Assembly (NCBI GenBank): GCA_029262455.1 | Contig: JAJCZJ010000002.1 | Span: forward strand, 32,876 to 96,875 | Length of the DNA: 64,000 nucleotides | Reading direction: 5' to 3' | DNA from: Deltaproteobacteria bacterium | Lineage (GTDB): Bacteria; Desulfobacterota; Binatia; HRBIN30; CADEER01 | Shown here: positions 10,180 to 18,712 of the stretch, in pieces | Layout of the letters: the number at the start of each line of letters is the position of its first letter | Numbering within the stretch: the first letter of the stretch is position 1 | The notes under the pieces: generated by a model | Databases searched by the model: none | What the model saw: only the letters and a program-made list of their open reading frames with translations | What the model was told of the DNA's origin: nothing | Made by a program: the position numbers and the translations under genes

Positions 10180-11580
10180 ATGGCCTCGCTGACTAGTAAA
10201 GGCGCAGGTTGTCCCCTCGCTGCTTCGGCCCATGTGGTGCCCCTGTGGCTCGGCGCGACCCTAGCCATTCTGATGACAGGTAGCCCTCTCCTCGGCCAAG
10301 TCCTCGACCCAAGCTGGTCATTGACTGTGAACGGGCGGACCGTCCAAGCCAACCCCGGTGGAAGTTTTCGGATCGCAAACGTCTCGGCTGCGGACAGCTT
10401 CGGCGCCGGAGGACCGGGAACTCCACCGGACTTTCGCAGCGACGATTTCTTGCGCCTCGTAGGAACTCGCTCCGTCGATGGCAGGACTGAGTACGTGTTC
10501 AGTGAGCCGTTTCAGATTCGGCAGGGGCAGACATTCAGGATCGGGGGTCTCACGTTCACCGACGTGCCGCCCCCGCAACCCCGGTCGATACAGATCGAAG
10601 TCCCTAGCGATTTCGTAGTTCTCGGCAGCCAACTTCCGCTCACGGTCATCGGTGTCCTTGCGGATGGGTCAGAGAAGGATCTATCTCCGCAAACCTCTTG
10701 GACAATCTACAGAACCAGCAACAGCAGTGTCGCGTCGGTAGACGAGAACGGTTTGGTGATTGGGCGCGCGGCCGGCGCAGTCTTTGTTACAGCAGTAAAC
10801 GAAGGGGCCACCGCGACGAAACTCCTGATCATTACCGAAGAGATCCTCGACACCACGGTCGAGGGCTTTGTCCAACTACCGGATGGCGCCCCAGCTGATG
10901 GGGCAAACATCCACGGTCCGTTCGGGTCATCGGCAGTTGCCGATGCATCCGGACATTTCACTTTCGGCATCGAGCTCCCCTCCGAGATCGGGTCGATAAC
11001 GGTGATCGCAAGGGCGGATGACGGGACACCAGAGTTGGGGGCGTCCCCACCTGTTCCACCGATCGATAACGGCATCACGGACATGGGCCTCATCACGGTT
11101 CAACCCAATACCGATACGTTCTTTGCAGATTCCAGGTCGTCATCTGGGAGCGGTTCGTCACCACTCACACCGGGCGAGCAGTACCTCGTTCAGGTGCAAG
11201 GCACCTATAGTGAATGGGAAACCAATGATTGGCGGTCGTTCAACAATTGCGGAACCAGGGAGGGCCGCCCCATCTTCCCCAGCTCTGGTGGCAGCAATCA
11301 GAGCGTGGGGCTAGACGCCCAATACATCTTCGCTACCCCGGATCGGCGTTGCCGCTTTTCGCAGATGCCGCACCAAACAAACAATCTAGCGTTGAGCACA
11401 AACGGGGGTAGTTCCTGGACTCGAGTCTCCGCGCTGGACACAGAGTTCAGTGCCGAACACTCGTACGTCTTTATGATTGTAGGCGGTGGTTTCCCGCTGC
11501 GCGGCCGAACGGTCGGCGAACCGAGATTCGACAACTACGGTCGACTCCGAGTTGGAGTATTTGGGCCCTCCCCCGAATAA
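10180..11580 (+). CDS. Secreted protein with shared N-terminal module and Big_2-like domain
   Basis: 466 residues from ATG 10180; an upstream TTG at 10126 is open but would put a charged leader before the signal peptide. The segment VVPLWLGATLAILMTG ending SPLLGQ is a signal peptide. Residues about 45-130 repeat the module of the 3155-4771 product (LTVNGRTVQANPGGSF, FGAGGPGTPPDF, EYVFSEPFQIRQGQTF) and a Big_2-like domain follows (SVASVDENGLVIGRAAGAVF). The C-terminal 140 residues differ completely: a Cys-containing beta-rich domain with GEQYLVQVQGTYSEW and HSYVFMIVGGGFPLRGRT, which I do not recognise but which has the look of a ligand-binding beta-sandwich. The pair shows exchange of C-terminal domains on one scaffold. 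It follows the 4955 gene on the same strand, about 290 nt downstream. Confidence 0.75.
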   Translation: MASLTSKGAGCPLAASAHVVPLWLGATLAILMTGSPLLGQVLDPSWSLTVNGRTVQANPGGSFRIANVSAADSFGAGGPGTPPDFRSDDFLRLVGTRSVDGRTEYVFSEPFQIRQGQTFRIGGLTFTDVPPPQPRSIQIEVPSDFVVLGSQLPLTVIGVLADGSEKDLSPQTSWTIYRTSNSSVASVDENGLVIGRAAGAVFVTAVNEGATATKLLIITEEILDTTVEGFVQLPDGAPADGANIHGPFGSSAVADASGHFTFGIELPSEIGSITVIARADDGTPELGASPPVPPIDNGITDMGLITVQPNTDTFFADSRSSSGSGSSPLTPGEQYLVQVQGTYSEWETNDWRSFNNCGTREGRPIFPSSGGSNQSVGLDAQYIFATPDRRCRFSQMPHQTNNLALSTNGGSSWTRVSALDTEFSAEHSYVFMIVGGGFPLRGRTVGEPRFDNYGRLRVGVFGPSPE

Positions 11581-12112
11581 CGACAGCTGCCAACGGCGAA
11601 CTCCATTCAAGCAGGCATCCTGCCTCCTTTGTCGGTGTCGCCGAACCTGGGCCACGCAGCATATCAGGATCGATCGACAGGCGATCGGCTGCTTCCCTCC
11701 CGGGAAGAAGAAGGACATCCACTCGCAGGGCCTTGGTAAGCTGTTGATTTCGTGCCCGTTTGGCGATGTCGGGAAGTGAGTGTCACCTATCTCCCCTTCC
11801 GGTGGAAAATACCTTGTGAGCCATTCGCGACCGGCTTCTTCGCCGGTGTCATGTTGCAGTATTGGGCCGATGGCGCCGAGTCGGTCAGTACGGCAGCAGA
11901 CCGCAAACCCGACACAATGTTGTGCATCTTCCGTGTACATTTGCAGAGTGACGTAAGCTCAATTAGGAGAAGGAGGGTGGAGCAGTTCCGATCACGTAGA
12001 AGATCTTCTCCGCGGACCTTCCTCCAGTGCTCGAAACCAGACTCGGCCATCTGCGCCTGAGATTAAGGTAGGAGCGACTGTCATGCAGTAACGATGAAAA
12101 AGGAGATCAATG
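11581..12112. other. Non-coding or unresolved gap
   Basis: No convincing gene. Short open frames on both strands lack ribosome sites, signal peptides or family motifs. AGGAG at 12101-12105 belongs to the next small gene. Confidence 0.5.
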
Positions 12113-12337
12113 ATGCTCAAACTCGTCGCCACAGTCACCGCGGACGCGCGGCGAGAGGTGATGTTGACCCAAGCGCTCCAGAAGGCGCTCGACGAGGCGC
12201 CTCCGCCGCCACCAGGGAATAGCATTCAAACTTTCACCCTGCAGACGGTCGAAATCGAGTACGGCGGATTCGTGGGGAGCACGCGCACTCGCGTGACCCT
12301 AGACGTCAGCAACGGCCCGTTGCCGGAATCAGAGTAA
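12113..12337 (+). CDS. Small hypothetical protein
   Basis: About 74 residues. There are two adjacent ATGs (12110 and 12113); AGGAG at 12101-12105 sits 7 nt before the second, which I prefer. An N-terminal stretch (LKLVATVTADARREVMLTQA) looks helical. A proline run EAPPPPPG is followed by a beta-rich tail with TVEIEYGGFVGSTRTRVTLD. I do not recognise a family. It is isolated, with gaps of more than 500 nt on both sides, so no operon context helps. The ribosome site and the amphipathic pattern support a real gene. Confidence 0.5.
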   Translation: MLKLVATVTADARREVMLTQALQKALDEAPPPPPGNSIQTFTLQTVEIEYGGFVGSTRTRVTLDVSNGPLPESE

Positions 12338-13003
12338 GGGCCAGCATCATATCCTCGGGGGCAGTGCGAGAACTAAGGCTATAAGTTAACGCTTCGGGCC
12401 GTCTTGGGAGCGAACCGGCGTAGGCATCAGAATTCAATCACTATACTTTGAATGCGAACCCGCTCTGACCTGATTAGTGAGAGGAAGACATAGGCGACGT
12501 GTGCCCGACTGCCCGAGTTGTAGCAGGCGTGCGAGATGGACAAGCTCGCCCAAGTTGAATTCAACCTCCACCCCCGAGGCCGGTCCTAGGAGCTGAAGAA
12601 CTGCGACGGGTCGAGATCCGTCCGCTTCTCCACGTCGGCAATCCGAAGCAACGCGCGTGAAACGCTCTTTCGGGGCACCCACATGAAACGGCCGGCGGCA
12701 CAACGGGATGGTCGATAGTGATGGATCGCGATGTAACCCATGATTGCCCTCGCATCCAGGGCGCACCGTCTCAAGCTAGCGCCGCGGAGCTCGTCGCCGC
12801 TGCCATAGATGAGGCAGTGAGAATTGAGAATGCCCTCCGATCTCGTTAGATCCTCCGAGGATCGGTCACCGGCATGCCTGATCGAACTGGCGACTAGATG
12901 AAGTGAAAGCCGTCTCCCGCCCGTCGCAGAATGCGTCAGTTTTCATGTCTCGGTTCCCCTTGCCTGTTCGCACCAGACCTCAAGTTGAAGGGCACGGCTA
13001 GAA
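12338..13003. other. Gap without an assignable gene
   Basis: About 670 nt. Minus-strand open frames around 12434-12774 exist in two overlapping frames, neither with a ribosome site or known motif. One of them (IAIHHYRPSRCAAGRFMWVP, then DLDPSQFF) could be a decayed gene fragment, but I cannot name a family. Confidence 0.4.
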
Positions 13004-13708
13004 GTGTTTGAAGGAACCGTGCCGACTCGGACTCTGTTCAGCGCAAGAAAAGTCAGCAAGCTGCGCCGGCGGGCCGGCGACGCCGCCACCTTCCCAGAGT
13101 CGCTACCGCAGGGTTGGTCCAAGAGCCCAGTCGACCCGATGGAAGTTCTCGCGGTGTTCAAGCCACTTCGCATCCGTGAAGGCTACACGCTTTGCGCTTA
13201 TCAATTCTACGACGGCGGCAACGGAAACGGTTTCGTCTGGGCCGTACCCACCGACATCGAACTTCCATCACCGGAGGAGTGCACCGCCGCCCAAACGGCC
13301 GGCTTGTTCGCAGCTCCAAAACCCGCTGGGGCGCTGGACGACGTAATGGAAGCCATCGAGGGCAACGGCACACCACTGTCTTTCCTCTGCGCCTCGATCT
13401 TCGCCCGCGAGATGGCAGAGTTCGGAGCCATCTGGCATGGCTGCAACTGGTCCACCCACAAGGTGCTCGACAAAGATAAAGTCGGCTCAACGCAAGCGCC
13501 ATACTGGGAATGGCAGGAACCCTTCCCAGAGGAATGGAAACCCGCAGTCACCGAGTCCGAACACGAGGTCCAGGTCGAGTTCATCACGCAGAGCGCCCTG
13601 GGCCAAGAGACCATTTATCGGTTCGTCGACACCTACCGGCCACCGAGTTACACGTTCACGTCGAAAGAAAGCCCGATCGCGTACGGACAAGCTGGTTTTG
13701 TCTTCTAG
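13004..13708 (+). CDS. Hypothetical protein, conserved-looking
   Basis: 234 residues from a GTG; an internal ATG at 13139 (MEVLAVFKPL) is an alternative start. The core has CAYQFYDGGNGNGFVWAVP, an aromatic and tryptophan-rich middle (IWHGCNWSTHKVL, YWEWQEPFPEEW) and a beta-rich C-terminus. No signal peptide or membrane helix. I do not recognise a named domain. It precedes the DUF429-like gene by 47 nt on the same strand, so the two are probably co-transcribed. It may be an immunity-type or cytoplasmic accessory protein, but that is only a guess from its setting in a region full of mobile-element debris. Confidence 0.6.
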   Translation: MFEGTVPTRTLFSARKVSKLRRRAGDAATFPESLPQGWSKSPVDPMEVLAVFKPLRIREGYTLCAYQFYDGGNGNGFVWAVPTDIELPSPEECTAAQTAGLFAAPKPAGALDDVMEAIEGNGTPLSFLCASIFAREMAEFGAIWHGCNWSTHKVLDKDKVGSTQAPYWEWQEPFPEEWKPAVTESEHEVQVEFITQSALGQETIYRFVDTYRPPSYTFTSKESPIAYGQAGFVF

Positions 13709-13755
13709 CCTCCTTCAGTGTTTGATTCAGCGTTGAAGCTCGAAGGCGCGGCCCT

Positions 13756-14913
13756 GTGATGGAACCAAAAAAGCCCCCCAACCTCATTATTCATGCCGAC
13801 TGGGGCAAGGAACCCAAGAAGCGGTGGATGGCCAACGCCAGATTGAATGAGGCTGGCAGCTATGTGGCAGCCGCCGCTGAACCAGTCAGCAACACTAGCC
13901 ACCTTATGTCGCGAGTCCGTACAGAGGTCTCACCTTCGGGCTGCGCCCTTCTCGGCTTCGATTTCCCGATCGGCCTGCCCGCGTCCTACGCAGCTGCGGC
14001 AGGCATCTCCGACTTTCGGAGTTTTCTCGTGGACGTCGGTAGCGGGGAATGGACGGACTTCTTTTCAGTCGCCGAGAAACAAGAAGAGATTTCTCTACAT
14101 CGGCCTTTCTATCCACACAGCTCGCAGCGGCCCGGTAAACCTAAGCGCGAACATCTAATCAGAGCTCTGGGAGTGGCCGACATCGACGCTCTTCGACGCC
14201 AATGTGAGCGTCGCCACGCAGACCGAGGGGCGGCGTGCCCGTTGTTTTGGACCCTGGGCGGCCAGCAGGTCGGTAAGGCCGCCATATCTGGATGGAAAGA
14301 GATTATCGCGCCTGCGATTCAGGCAGAGCAACAAGACGTCCGCCTCTGGCCATTTGACGGATCCCTCGAAGAACTCCTCCACAACGGTGCAATCGTACTC
14401 GCCGAAACCTACCCAGCAGAATTCTACGGTCACTTGGGAGTCAAGTTTCCGCCATCCCGCGCCGGCAATCGCACCGGTAAGCGCATCAAAGCCGACCGAG
14501 CGATGAACGCAACTGCACTACTGAGTTGGGCTGTATCGGCCAGTGTCGAAATCACCAATGATCTTCGCGCCGAGATCGAAGACGGTTTCGGCAACAGCGC
14601 CGACGGTGAAGACAGATTCGACGCGGTCGTCGGACTGTTCGGCATGATAAACGTGGTGCTCGGCAATCGAGTGGCCGGTGCGCCGAGCGACACGGACACT
14701 ACGAATGTCGAGGGCTGGATCCTCGGGCAAACATCCAATCCTCCACCGCGACCAAGAGAGCCGCGCCCAACGTTGCCGACCGCTGGAGCGCAGCCGGTCA
14801 TGAGTGAACTCGACCGCCTTACTGGCCTTGTCAATGAGGCGATCGATGCTCTTCGTGCCGCGGGCGCTACAGACGAAGCGTTGAGAATTGAGCATATTCT
14901 TCGGTCGAAATAG
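13756..14913 (+). CDS. DUF429-like protein, predicted RNase H-like fold
   Basis: 385 residues; GTG 13756 or ATG 13759 can start it. The N-terminal strand IIHADWGKEPKKRWMANA places an Asp where DUF429 and other RNase H-fold proteins have the first catalytic acid. LLGFDFPIGLPASYA is the second conserved block, LAETYPAEFYGHLG the third, and GEDRFDAVVGLFGMIN the fourth, giving the acidic pattern expected of the fold. FWTLGGQQVGKAA is an extra conserved-looking loop. A short helical C-terminal tail (ELDRLTGLVNEAIDALRAAG) follows a proline-rich linker. The family is widespread and uncharacterised; nuclease activity is predicted from the fold, not shown. Likely in an operon with the 13004 gene. Confidence 0.65.
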   Translation: MMEPKKPPNLIIHADWGKEPKKRWMANARLNEAGSYVAAAAEPVSNTSHLMSRVRTEVSPSGCALLGFDFPIGLPASYAAAAGISDFRSFLVDVGSGEWTDFFSVAEKQEEISLHRPFYPHSSQRPGKPKREHLIRALGVADIDALRRQCERRHADRGAACPLFWTLGGQQVGKAAISGWKEIIAPAIQAEQQDVRLWPFDGSLEELLHNGAIVLAETYPAEFYGHLGVKFPPSRAGNRTGKRIKADRAMNATALLSWAVSASVEITNDLRAEIEDGFGNSADGEDRFDAVVGLFGMINVVLGNRVAGAPSDTDTTNVEGWILGQTSNPPPRPREPRPTLPTAGAQPVMSELDRLTGLVNEAIDALRAAGATDEALRIEHILRSK

Positions 14914-15215
14914 GGGTTGGACCAACTGGGTTGGACTAGCGCGGTCCATCCAGCAGCCCTTGGCCTCCCAACTCTCGGAGCCCCGGAAAACACCTGGGGC
15001 GGTTCCTCCAATCAGTCGTTTTACTCGCTTGGGCTCAATCATCCCGTCGACGAGCGCGCTCGGCATGCGAAACGAGTGCGGCCACATAAGCTCTGTCGAA
15101 ACTCAGGATCGGGTCGTCGCCCCCGCTACCCGCCGTGAGAGTGCCGAGAACTTGGAATCTCCCAAAAGACCACGTCCACCGTAACCCCTCGCGACCTGCC
15201 CCCCCGAGGATGCAG
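14914..15215. other. Convergent intergenic region with short hairpins
   Basis: It lies between genes that converge. A GCCCC...GGGGC stem with an A-rich loop (14980-15000) and a TGGACC...GGTCCA pairing (14918-14948) could end transcription, but neither has a T-tract. No gene is supported. Confidence 0.35.
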
Positions 15216-16661
15216 CTAGCAATGTGACGACGCTTCGATCACCGCGTTCGCGAATTCTTCAGATGCTAGCGGAACCTGTGCATATACCAACCCACTTTCA
15301 CCTTCTAGCTTCGCGAGTAAGTGGCCTTTGCCGAGTAGTTTTTCGGCACCCTTTTCTCCCAAAGCAATCTCCGAGGTGCCTTCACCGTCGACCCGAAGGA
15401 TCAGGCGGTTACCTAAGTTGGACCGAAGTTGCATCGGCATGACGTTCGCATCAGGACGTTGAGCTGCAAAGATCAAGTGGATGCCTGCTGCACGCGCTTT
15501 CACGCCAAGGCGCTGCACACTCTTTGAAACCGCCTCTTTGTAATCATCGACCATCATCCATTCAGCGAATTCGTCGTGGATGAGCCAGATCGTCGGCATC
15601 CGCTCTGAGGAATCGACTTTTGAATTGAAGGAGGTGATGTTATTGGCTTTTGCCGATCGGAATCTCTTGTAGCGGTCGTCCATTTCTTGAACCAAAGACT
15701 GAAGGCGCTGGATGGCTTGCTCTTCGTCGACGATCAAACCGTCCCCAAGGTGCGGAAGATCCTCGAATTGGAAGTAATCGACGCCCTGCTTGGGATCGAT
15801 GAGAAGGATGATCGCTTGCTGAGGCGTGTTAGTCGCCACGATCCCCAGCAGGATGTTCTGCATAAGAACCGATTTGCCGCTGCCGGTCGATCCCGCGATA
15901 AGCGTATGCGGTGCGTGCTTTTTGCTCGGATCTAAGTACAAGACCGATCCGTCGTTTTCTCGGACCGCGATAGCGATTTCCTGGTTGCCACGGCTGCTAC
16001 GTTCTGGGCTCCATCGCATCCAAATTGACGCCAGGTTCACAACTTCCCGTTCAGGTCTCTCAATCGCAATTGAAACAATTCCCGGCTCAGGCTGAATCGC
16101 AATGATGTTCAAACGATGAGTTGTCAAGAATTCTGAACGGCGTTTTGCGACCTGCTCGACCGTCATGTGAGCGCTACCAGCAAACTTCAGCAAGGCAGCA
16201 TTAGGCGTCATCTTTGACTCGAGCAGCTTCGCCTGCAAATTGAACTGTTGAAGCCCCGTCTTCGCGGCGAACTCTGTCTTCTTGAGCCACTCAACATCAG
16301 CCTGGGACGACTGTCGTTCCTCAGCATGGTGCTCCACGATCGACGACAGTCCCGGGTATACCCATCGGCCGTCGCCCGCTGGTCCATTCTGCTGGTCTTC
16401 CTTTACGTGGCTCTGATGACCGGTTTTCGTCATCGTCGCCTCGGTTGTAGTATTGCTCTCATCGGATTCCGATTGCTGTTGCTCATCCCGTCCTTCTAAA
16501 TCGACGGGCGTCGAAGAAGTCACATCCCGCCGCACAACATCCGCTTTTCTCTTGAGGGCTGTTGGCGGTTTGAATTCGTGCGAATTGCCAGAAGGAGGAA
16601 AATCAAAACACCGGTTTCTCGCACCCGCCGGATCTTCGTCGTTCCAGTACGCCAGCACCAA
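15216..16661 (-). CDS. FtsK/SpoIIIE-type DNA translocase domain protein, probably 5'-truncated
   Basis: 481 residues counted from a TTG at 16661. Residues 1-130 are polar and low-complexity. About 140-250 resemble the FtsK beta domain (PGIVSIAIERPEREVV). The motor follows, with Walker A GSTGSGKS near residue 258, LLIDPKQGVDYF, Walker B WLIHDEFAEWM, the KARAAGIHLIFAAQRPD block and a NLGNRLILRV...GTSEIALG arginine-finger region. There is no membrane domain and no gamma winged helix, so it is not the cell-division FtsK; such stand-alone motors occur in plasmid transfer and defence proteins. The frame stays open upstream to the TGA at 16719, through the REP-like palindrome at 16681, with no good start or ribosome site. 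The 5' end was therefore probably replaced when the RAYT element arrived. ATG 16433 could be an internal start. Confidence 0.7.
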   Translation of the reverse strand: MVLAYWNDEDPAGARNRCFDFPPSGNSHEFKPPTALKRKADVVRRDVTSSTPVDLEGRDEQQQSESDESNTTTEATMTKTGHQSHVKEDQQNGPAGDGRWVYPGLSSIVEHHAEERQSSQADVEWLKKTEFAAKTGLQQFNLQAKLLESKMTPNAALLKFAGSAHMTVEQVAKRRSEFLTTHRLNIIAIQPEPGIVSIAIERPEREVVNLASIWMRWSPERSSRGNQEIAIAVRENDGSVLYLDPSKKHAPHTLIAGSTGSGKSVLMQNILLGIVATNTPQQAIILLIDPKQGVDYFQFEDLPHLGDGLIVDEEQAIQRLQSLVQEMDDRYKRFRSAKANNITSFNSKVDSSERMPTIWLIHDEFAEWMMVDDYKEAVSKSVQRLGVKARAAGIHLIFAAQRPDANVMPMQLRSNLGNRLILRVDGEGTSEIALGEKGAEKLLGKGHLLAKLEGESGLVYAQVPLASEEFANAVIEASSHC

Positions 16662-16672
16662 GTCCCGTGCAA

Positions 16673-16698
16673 GGCCCAGGCCGGTGTCACCGGCGCAA
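16673..16698 (-). repeat. REP-like inverted repeat flanking RAYT, downstream copy
   Basis: On the minus strand this 26-nt stretch contains CCGGTGACACCGG, a 6-bp palindrome around one A. It matches the copy at 17595-17620 at 23 of 26 positions in inverted orientation, bracketing the RAYT gene. Confidence 0.7.
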
Positions 16699-16718
16699 CC
16701 GTTCGATATGACTTGGGT

Positions 16719-17495
16719 TCACCCCGAATCAGGGCCCGAATTTCGGCTTAGCGTATCGATTTCGGGGTCGGAATGAACACTGTAGTGCGCACTGGCCTCG
16801 CGCAGAACCGAGATGCCGTCGATGTCTTCGATCCGACGGGAACGCGCACGGTGACCCATCTGCTCTTGCACTTCCTCGACGAACGAGCGCCGTCCAACGG
16901 CCAACCCTTCGCTCCAGTGCGCCTCGCGCTCAAGGTCGCCCCGCCGCAGCCGCGCCTCGATCCACTCGTTCTGCACGCGGGCCAGTCGGCTCGGATGAAC
17001 CGCCAGCAGCTCCGACAGAGCTTCGCGGTCAATGACGCGATAGCGTTGCGGCGGATTTTGGATCTCCTGGTAACCTGACTCGCGCCACTCTCTCGGATGA
17101 TCGACCACGCCGGCGCGGACCATGTTTAGATCGATGTACGTGAAGCAGCGTGCGAGGTGGTCGTCCGTGTCGACCACCGTCGATTGATAGAAGTCCTCCC
17201 AGAAGGCGCCTCGTCGGCCCTTACGCACGTTGTAGGCCTGCCCGGTACAACCCGCGACGAGCTGCATGCTACGAGCGACCTCCCCGTTGCCGCGGTCGTG
17301 CACCAAGAGATGAACGTGGTTCGAAGTAACCTGATGGTTGAGAACGCACAGTCCGAACCTCTTACGCGCCTGATATAGCCAGCGCATCCAAGCGCGCCGA
17401 TCTCGGGCAAACTTGAGCAAGAACTGCTTGCGATGGCAGCGGTCGGTGATGTGACAGACCTGGCCATCGAGATGGAAAAGATGCGCTCTCGGCAC
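16719..17495 (-). CDS. REP-associated tyrosine transposase (Y1_Tnp, RAYT)
   Basis: 258 residues. GTG start at 17495 with AAGGAGG 7 nt upstream, the best ribosome site in this region. It carries the IS200-like fold: CHITDRCHRKQFLL at the N-terminus, the HUH motif in NHVHLLVHD, the conserved GRRGAFWEDFYQSTVV and the tail FTYIDLNMVRAGVVDHPREW. The nucleophile tyrosine lies in the FTYIDLN helix region or nearby, as in RAYTs. These are single-strand endonuclease-transposases that mobilise short REP palindromes. Here the gene is bracketed by inverted CCGGTGACACCGG palindromes at 16681 and 17600, consistent with a self-contained REP module. Its stop lies 58 nt from the FtsK-type frame. Confidence 0.9.
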   Translation of the reverse strand: MPRAHLFHLDGQVCHITDRCHRKQFLLKFARDRRAWMRWLYQARKRFGLCVLNHQVTSNHVHLLVHDRGNGEVARSMQLVAGCTGQAYNVRKGRRGAFWEDFYQSTVVDTDDHLARCFTYIDLNMVRAGVVDHPREWRESGYQEIQNPPQRYRVIDREALSELLAVHPSRLARVQNEWIEARLRRGDLEREAHWSEGLAVGRRSFVEEVQEQMGHRARSRRIEDIDGISVLREASAHYSVHSDPEIDTLSRNSGPDSG

Positions 17496-17881
17496 TTGCG
17501 TTCCTCCTTAGAGTTGCGATTTCGACAGTAAAATCGTACTCCTAAGGGGCTAGATCAACAAGTAATACAATACTTATCTAGCGAATCTAGTCACTTGCTC
17601 CGGTGACACCGGCCCTGGCCCCCTCTCGCGGGCCTCGCGAACGGCTGCCGCACCCACGCACTTGGAAGCGATGCAGAATCGAGCACGATGCGCGCGCGAA
17701 GGGACGGGAAACGCGACAAGAGAACGGGGAGGCCTAGGGAATGTTGTCGCACTCGAGCGTTCCCCCGGTCGTATCGACTGTCCTAGGACGGACGCCCTCT
17801 CTAATGCCGCGCTTCCTGGCGAGTCTGCTCGGCTCTTGCATCGGATGCTTCGGTATTCTCCGCTGACGGGACCGGCACCCA
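17496..17881. other. RAYT upstream region and gap
   Basis: It holds the RAYT ribosome site, an AT-rich stretch (17535-17590) with CTAGAT...ATCTAG pairing, and the REP-like repeat at 17595. The remainder shows no supported gene. Confidence 0.4.
17595..17620 (+). repeat. REP-like inverted repeat flanking RAYT, upstream copy
   Basis: Contains CCGGTGACACCGG at 17600-17612, capable of a 6-bp hairpin. It is the inverted partner of 16673-16698, with 3 mismatches over 26 nt. Confidence 0.7.
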
Positions 17882-18187
17882 TTACTGTAATGCGGCAACA
17901 GCTACCGAAACGATCAGCGATGCCAGAGCCAAGTACACGCTGGCCTTCCCCCACCACAGCGCTGGATTGGAGAATCGCTCCTGCCCTGCCAAACGCCTGA
18001 CATCACGAAGGAAGGTGCGGAGCGCCAACTCCGCCACCTCAGTTTTGCCACTCCTAATCGCGCCCCGGGTCTCCAGGATACTCTGCCTCTCCCCCTCTGT
18101 CAGAAACCCCAAGTCAGGGTCAGTCGTTCGGGCCAGATGGTTCCGTTCGCATACCTGCGCGACGTCATCGACCGTGTGAGCACGCAT
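17882..18187 (-). CDS. Small tail-anchored membrane protein, hypothetical
   Basis: 101 residues from ATG 18187, without a clear ribosome site. The first 75 residues are polar and mostly helical (DDVAQVCERNHLA, LTEGERQSILETRGA, LALRTFLRDVRRL). They are followed by a single C-terminal membrane helix, SVYLALASLIVSVAVAALQ, that ends the protein. That gives a cytoplasmic head and tail-anchor topology. I know no family for it. It is the only intact reading frame between the RAYT and a cluster of gene remnants, and could itself be a cargo gene of a lost element. Confidence 0.5.
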   Translation of the reverse strand: MRAHTVDDVAQVCERNHLARTTDPDLGFLTEGERQSILETRGAIRSGKTEVAELALRTFLRDVRRLAGQERFSNPALWWGKASVYLALASLIVSVAVAALQ

Positions 18188-18330
18188 CCGATGTCACGCA
18201 TCGACGAACTCACGCCGCGGCGCTGGAAAGAGCTTCGAGCTCAAGCTGTCAGCGCAGCCGCATAGGCTGCCCCGGAACAACCTCCGGCCAATCCGACCGT
18301 GTAGTTCGTCGGACGCTTACCCCGGGGAAA

Positions 18331-18545
18331 GTCGGGAACTAGCGCGGTCCGACGGCACGAGTAACAGCAACTCCGTAAGGAAATTCAAACCGGCGATGTT
18401 GGCGGCATCCTCGCATCTGACATCAGTCGCTTCGGTCGCAACGCGATGGAGTTGATCGCACTCAATCAAGATCGCCGAGACACCGCCACGCTCATCAATC
18501 TTGAACGGGGAGGTCAACGACCCCAACAACCCTGCCCGCTCCTGG
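18331..18545 (+). pseudogene. Remnant of large serine recombinase
   Basis: Translating across breaks gives GTSAVRRHE, a stop at 18362, [20 protein letters not shown], then [16 protein letters not shown], a frameshift near 18495 and [10 protein letters not shown]. It aligns residue by residue with the catalytic domain of the intact recombinase at 51796-53598 (GTAVVRRCEYQDARRRIQDG, GGIFASEISRLGRNALELLA, DGSIADPNNP). The N-terminal catalytic serine block and the whole C-terminal half are missing. At least one stop and two frameshifts show it is dead. Confidence 0.8.
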
Positions 18546-18574
18546 GGAAGGAGAGGGACGTAGAGGGCGACTCG

Positions 18575-18660
18575 GGCGAAGCTCATGCACGTCAGCAGCG
18601 CGCCTTCGTCGAGCAGCGCCTGACTGCGAAATCGCCCCTCCCAGAACCGGCCGGTACAAC
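18575..18660 (-). pseudogene. Remnant of a second RAYT-family transposase
   Basis: The minus strand encodes [20 protein letters not shown] followed by LLTCM, which matches the central '[24 protein letters not shown]' block of a RAYT subfamily different from the intact gene at 16719. The next residues lose the expected AYVDLNPVRA helix and no upstream HUH domain is present, so it is an isolated fragment of about 28 codons. Confidence 0.7.
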
Positions 18661-18712
18661 CTAATACGGACTATCCGCGTAGCGGCGCAAATTGACCCTC
18701 TAGGGGCGACAC

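Noticed and set aside
11386..11940. Minus-strand 184-codon frame
   Set aside because: It overlaps the end of the secreted-protein gene, has no ribosome site and no recognisable motif.
14430..15087. Two long minus-strand frames
   Set aside because: Mostly antisense to the DUF429-like gene; the upstream parts show no family signal.
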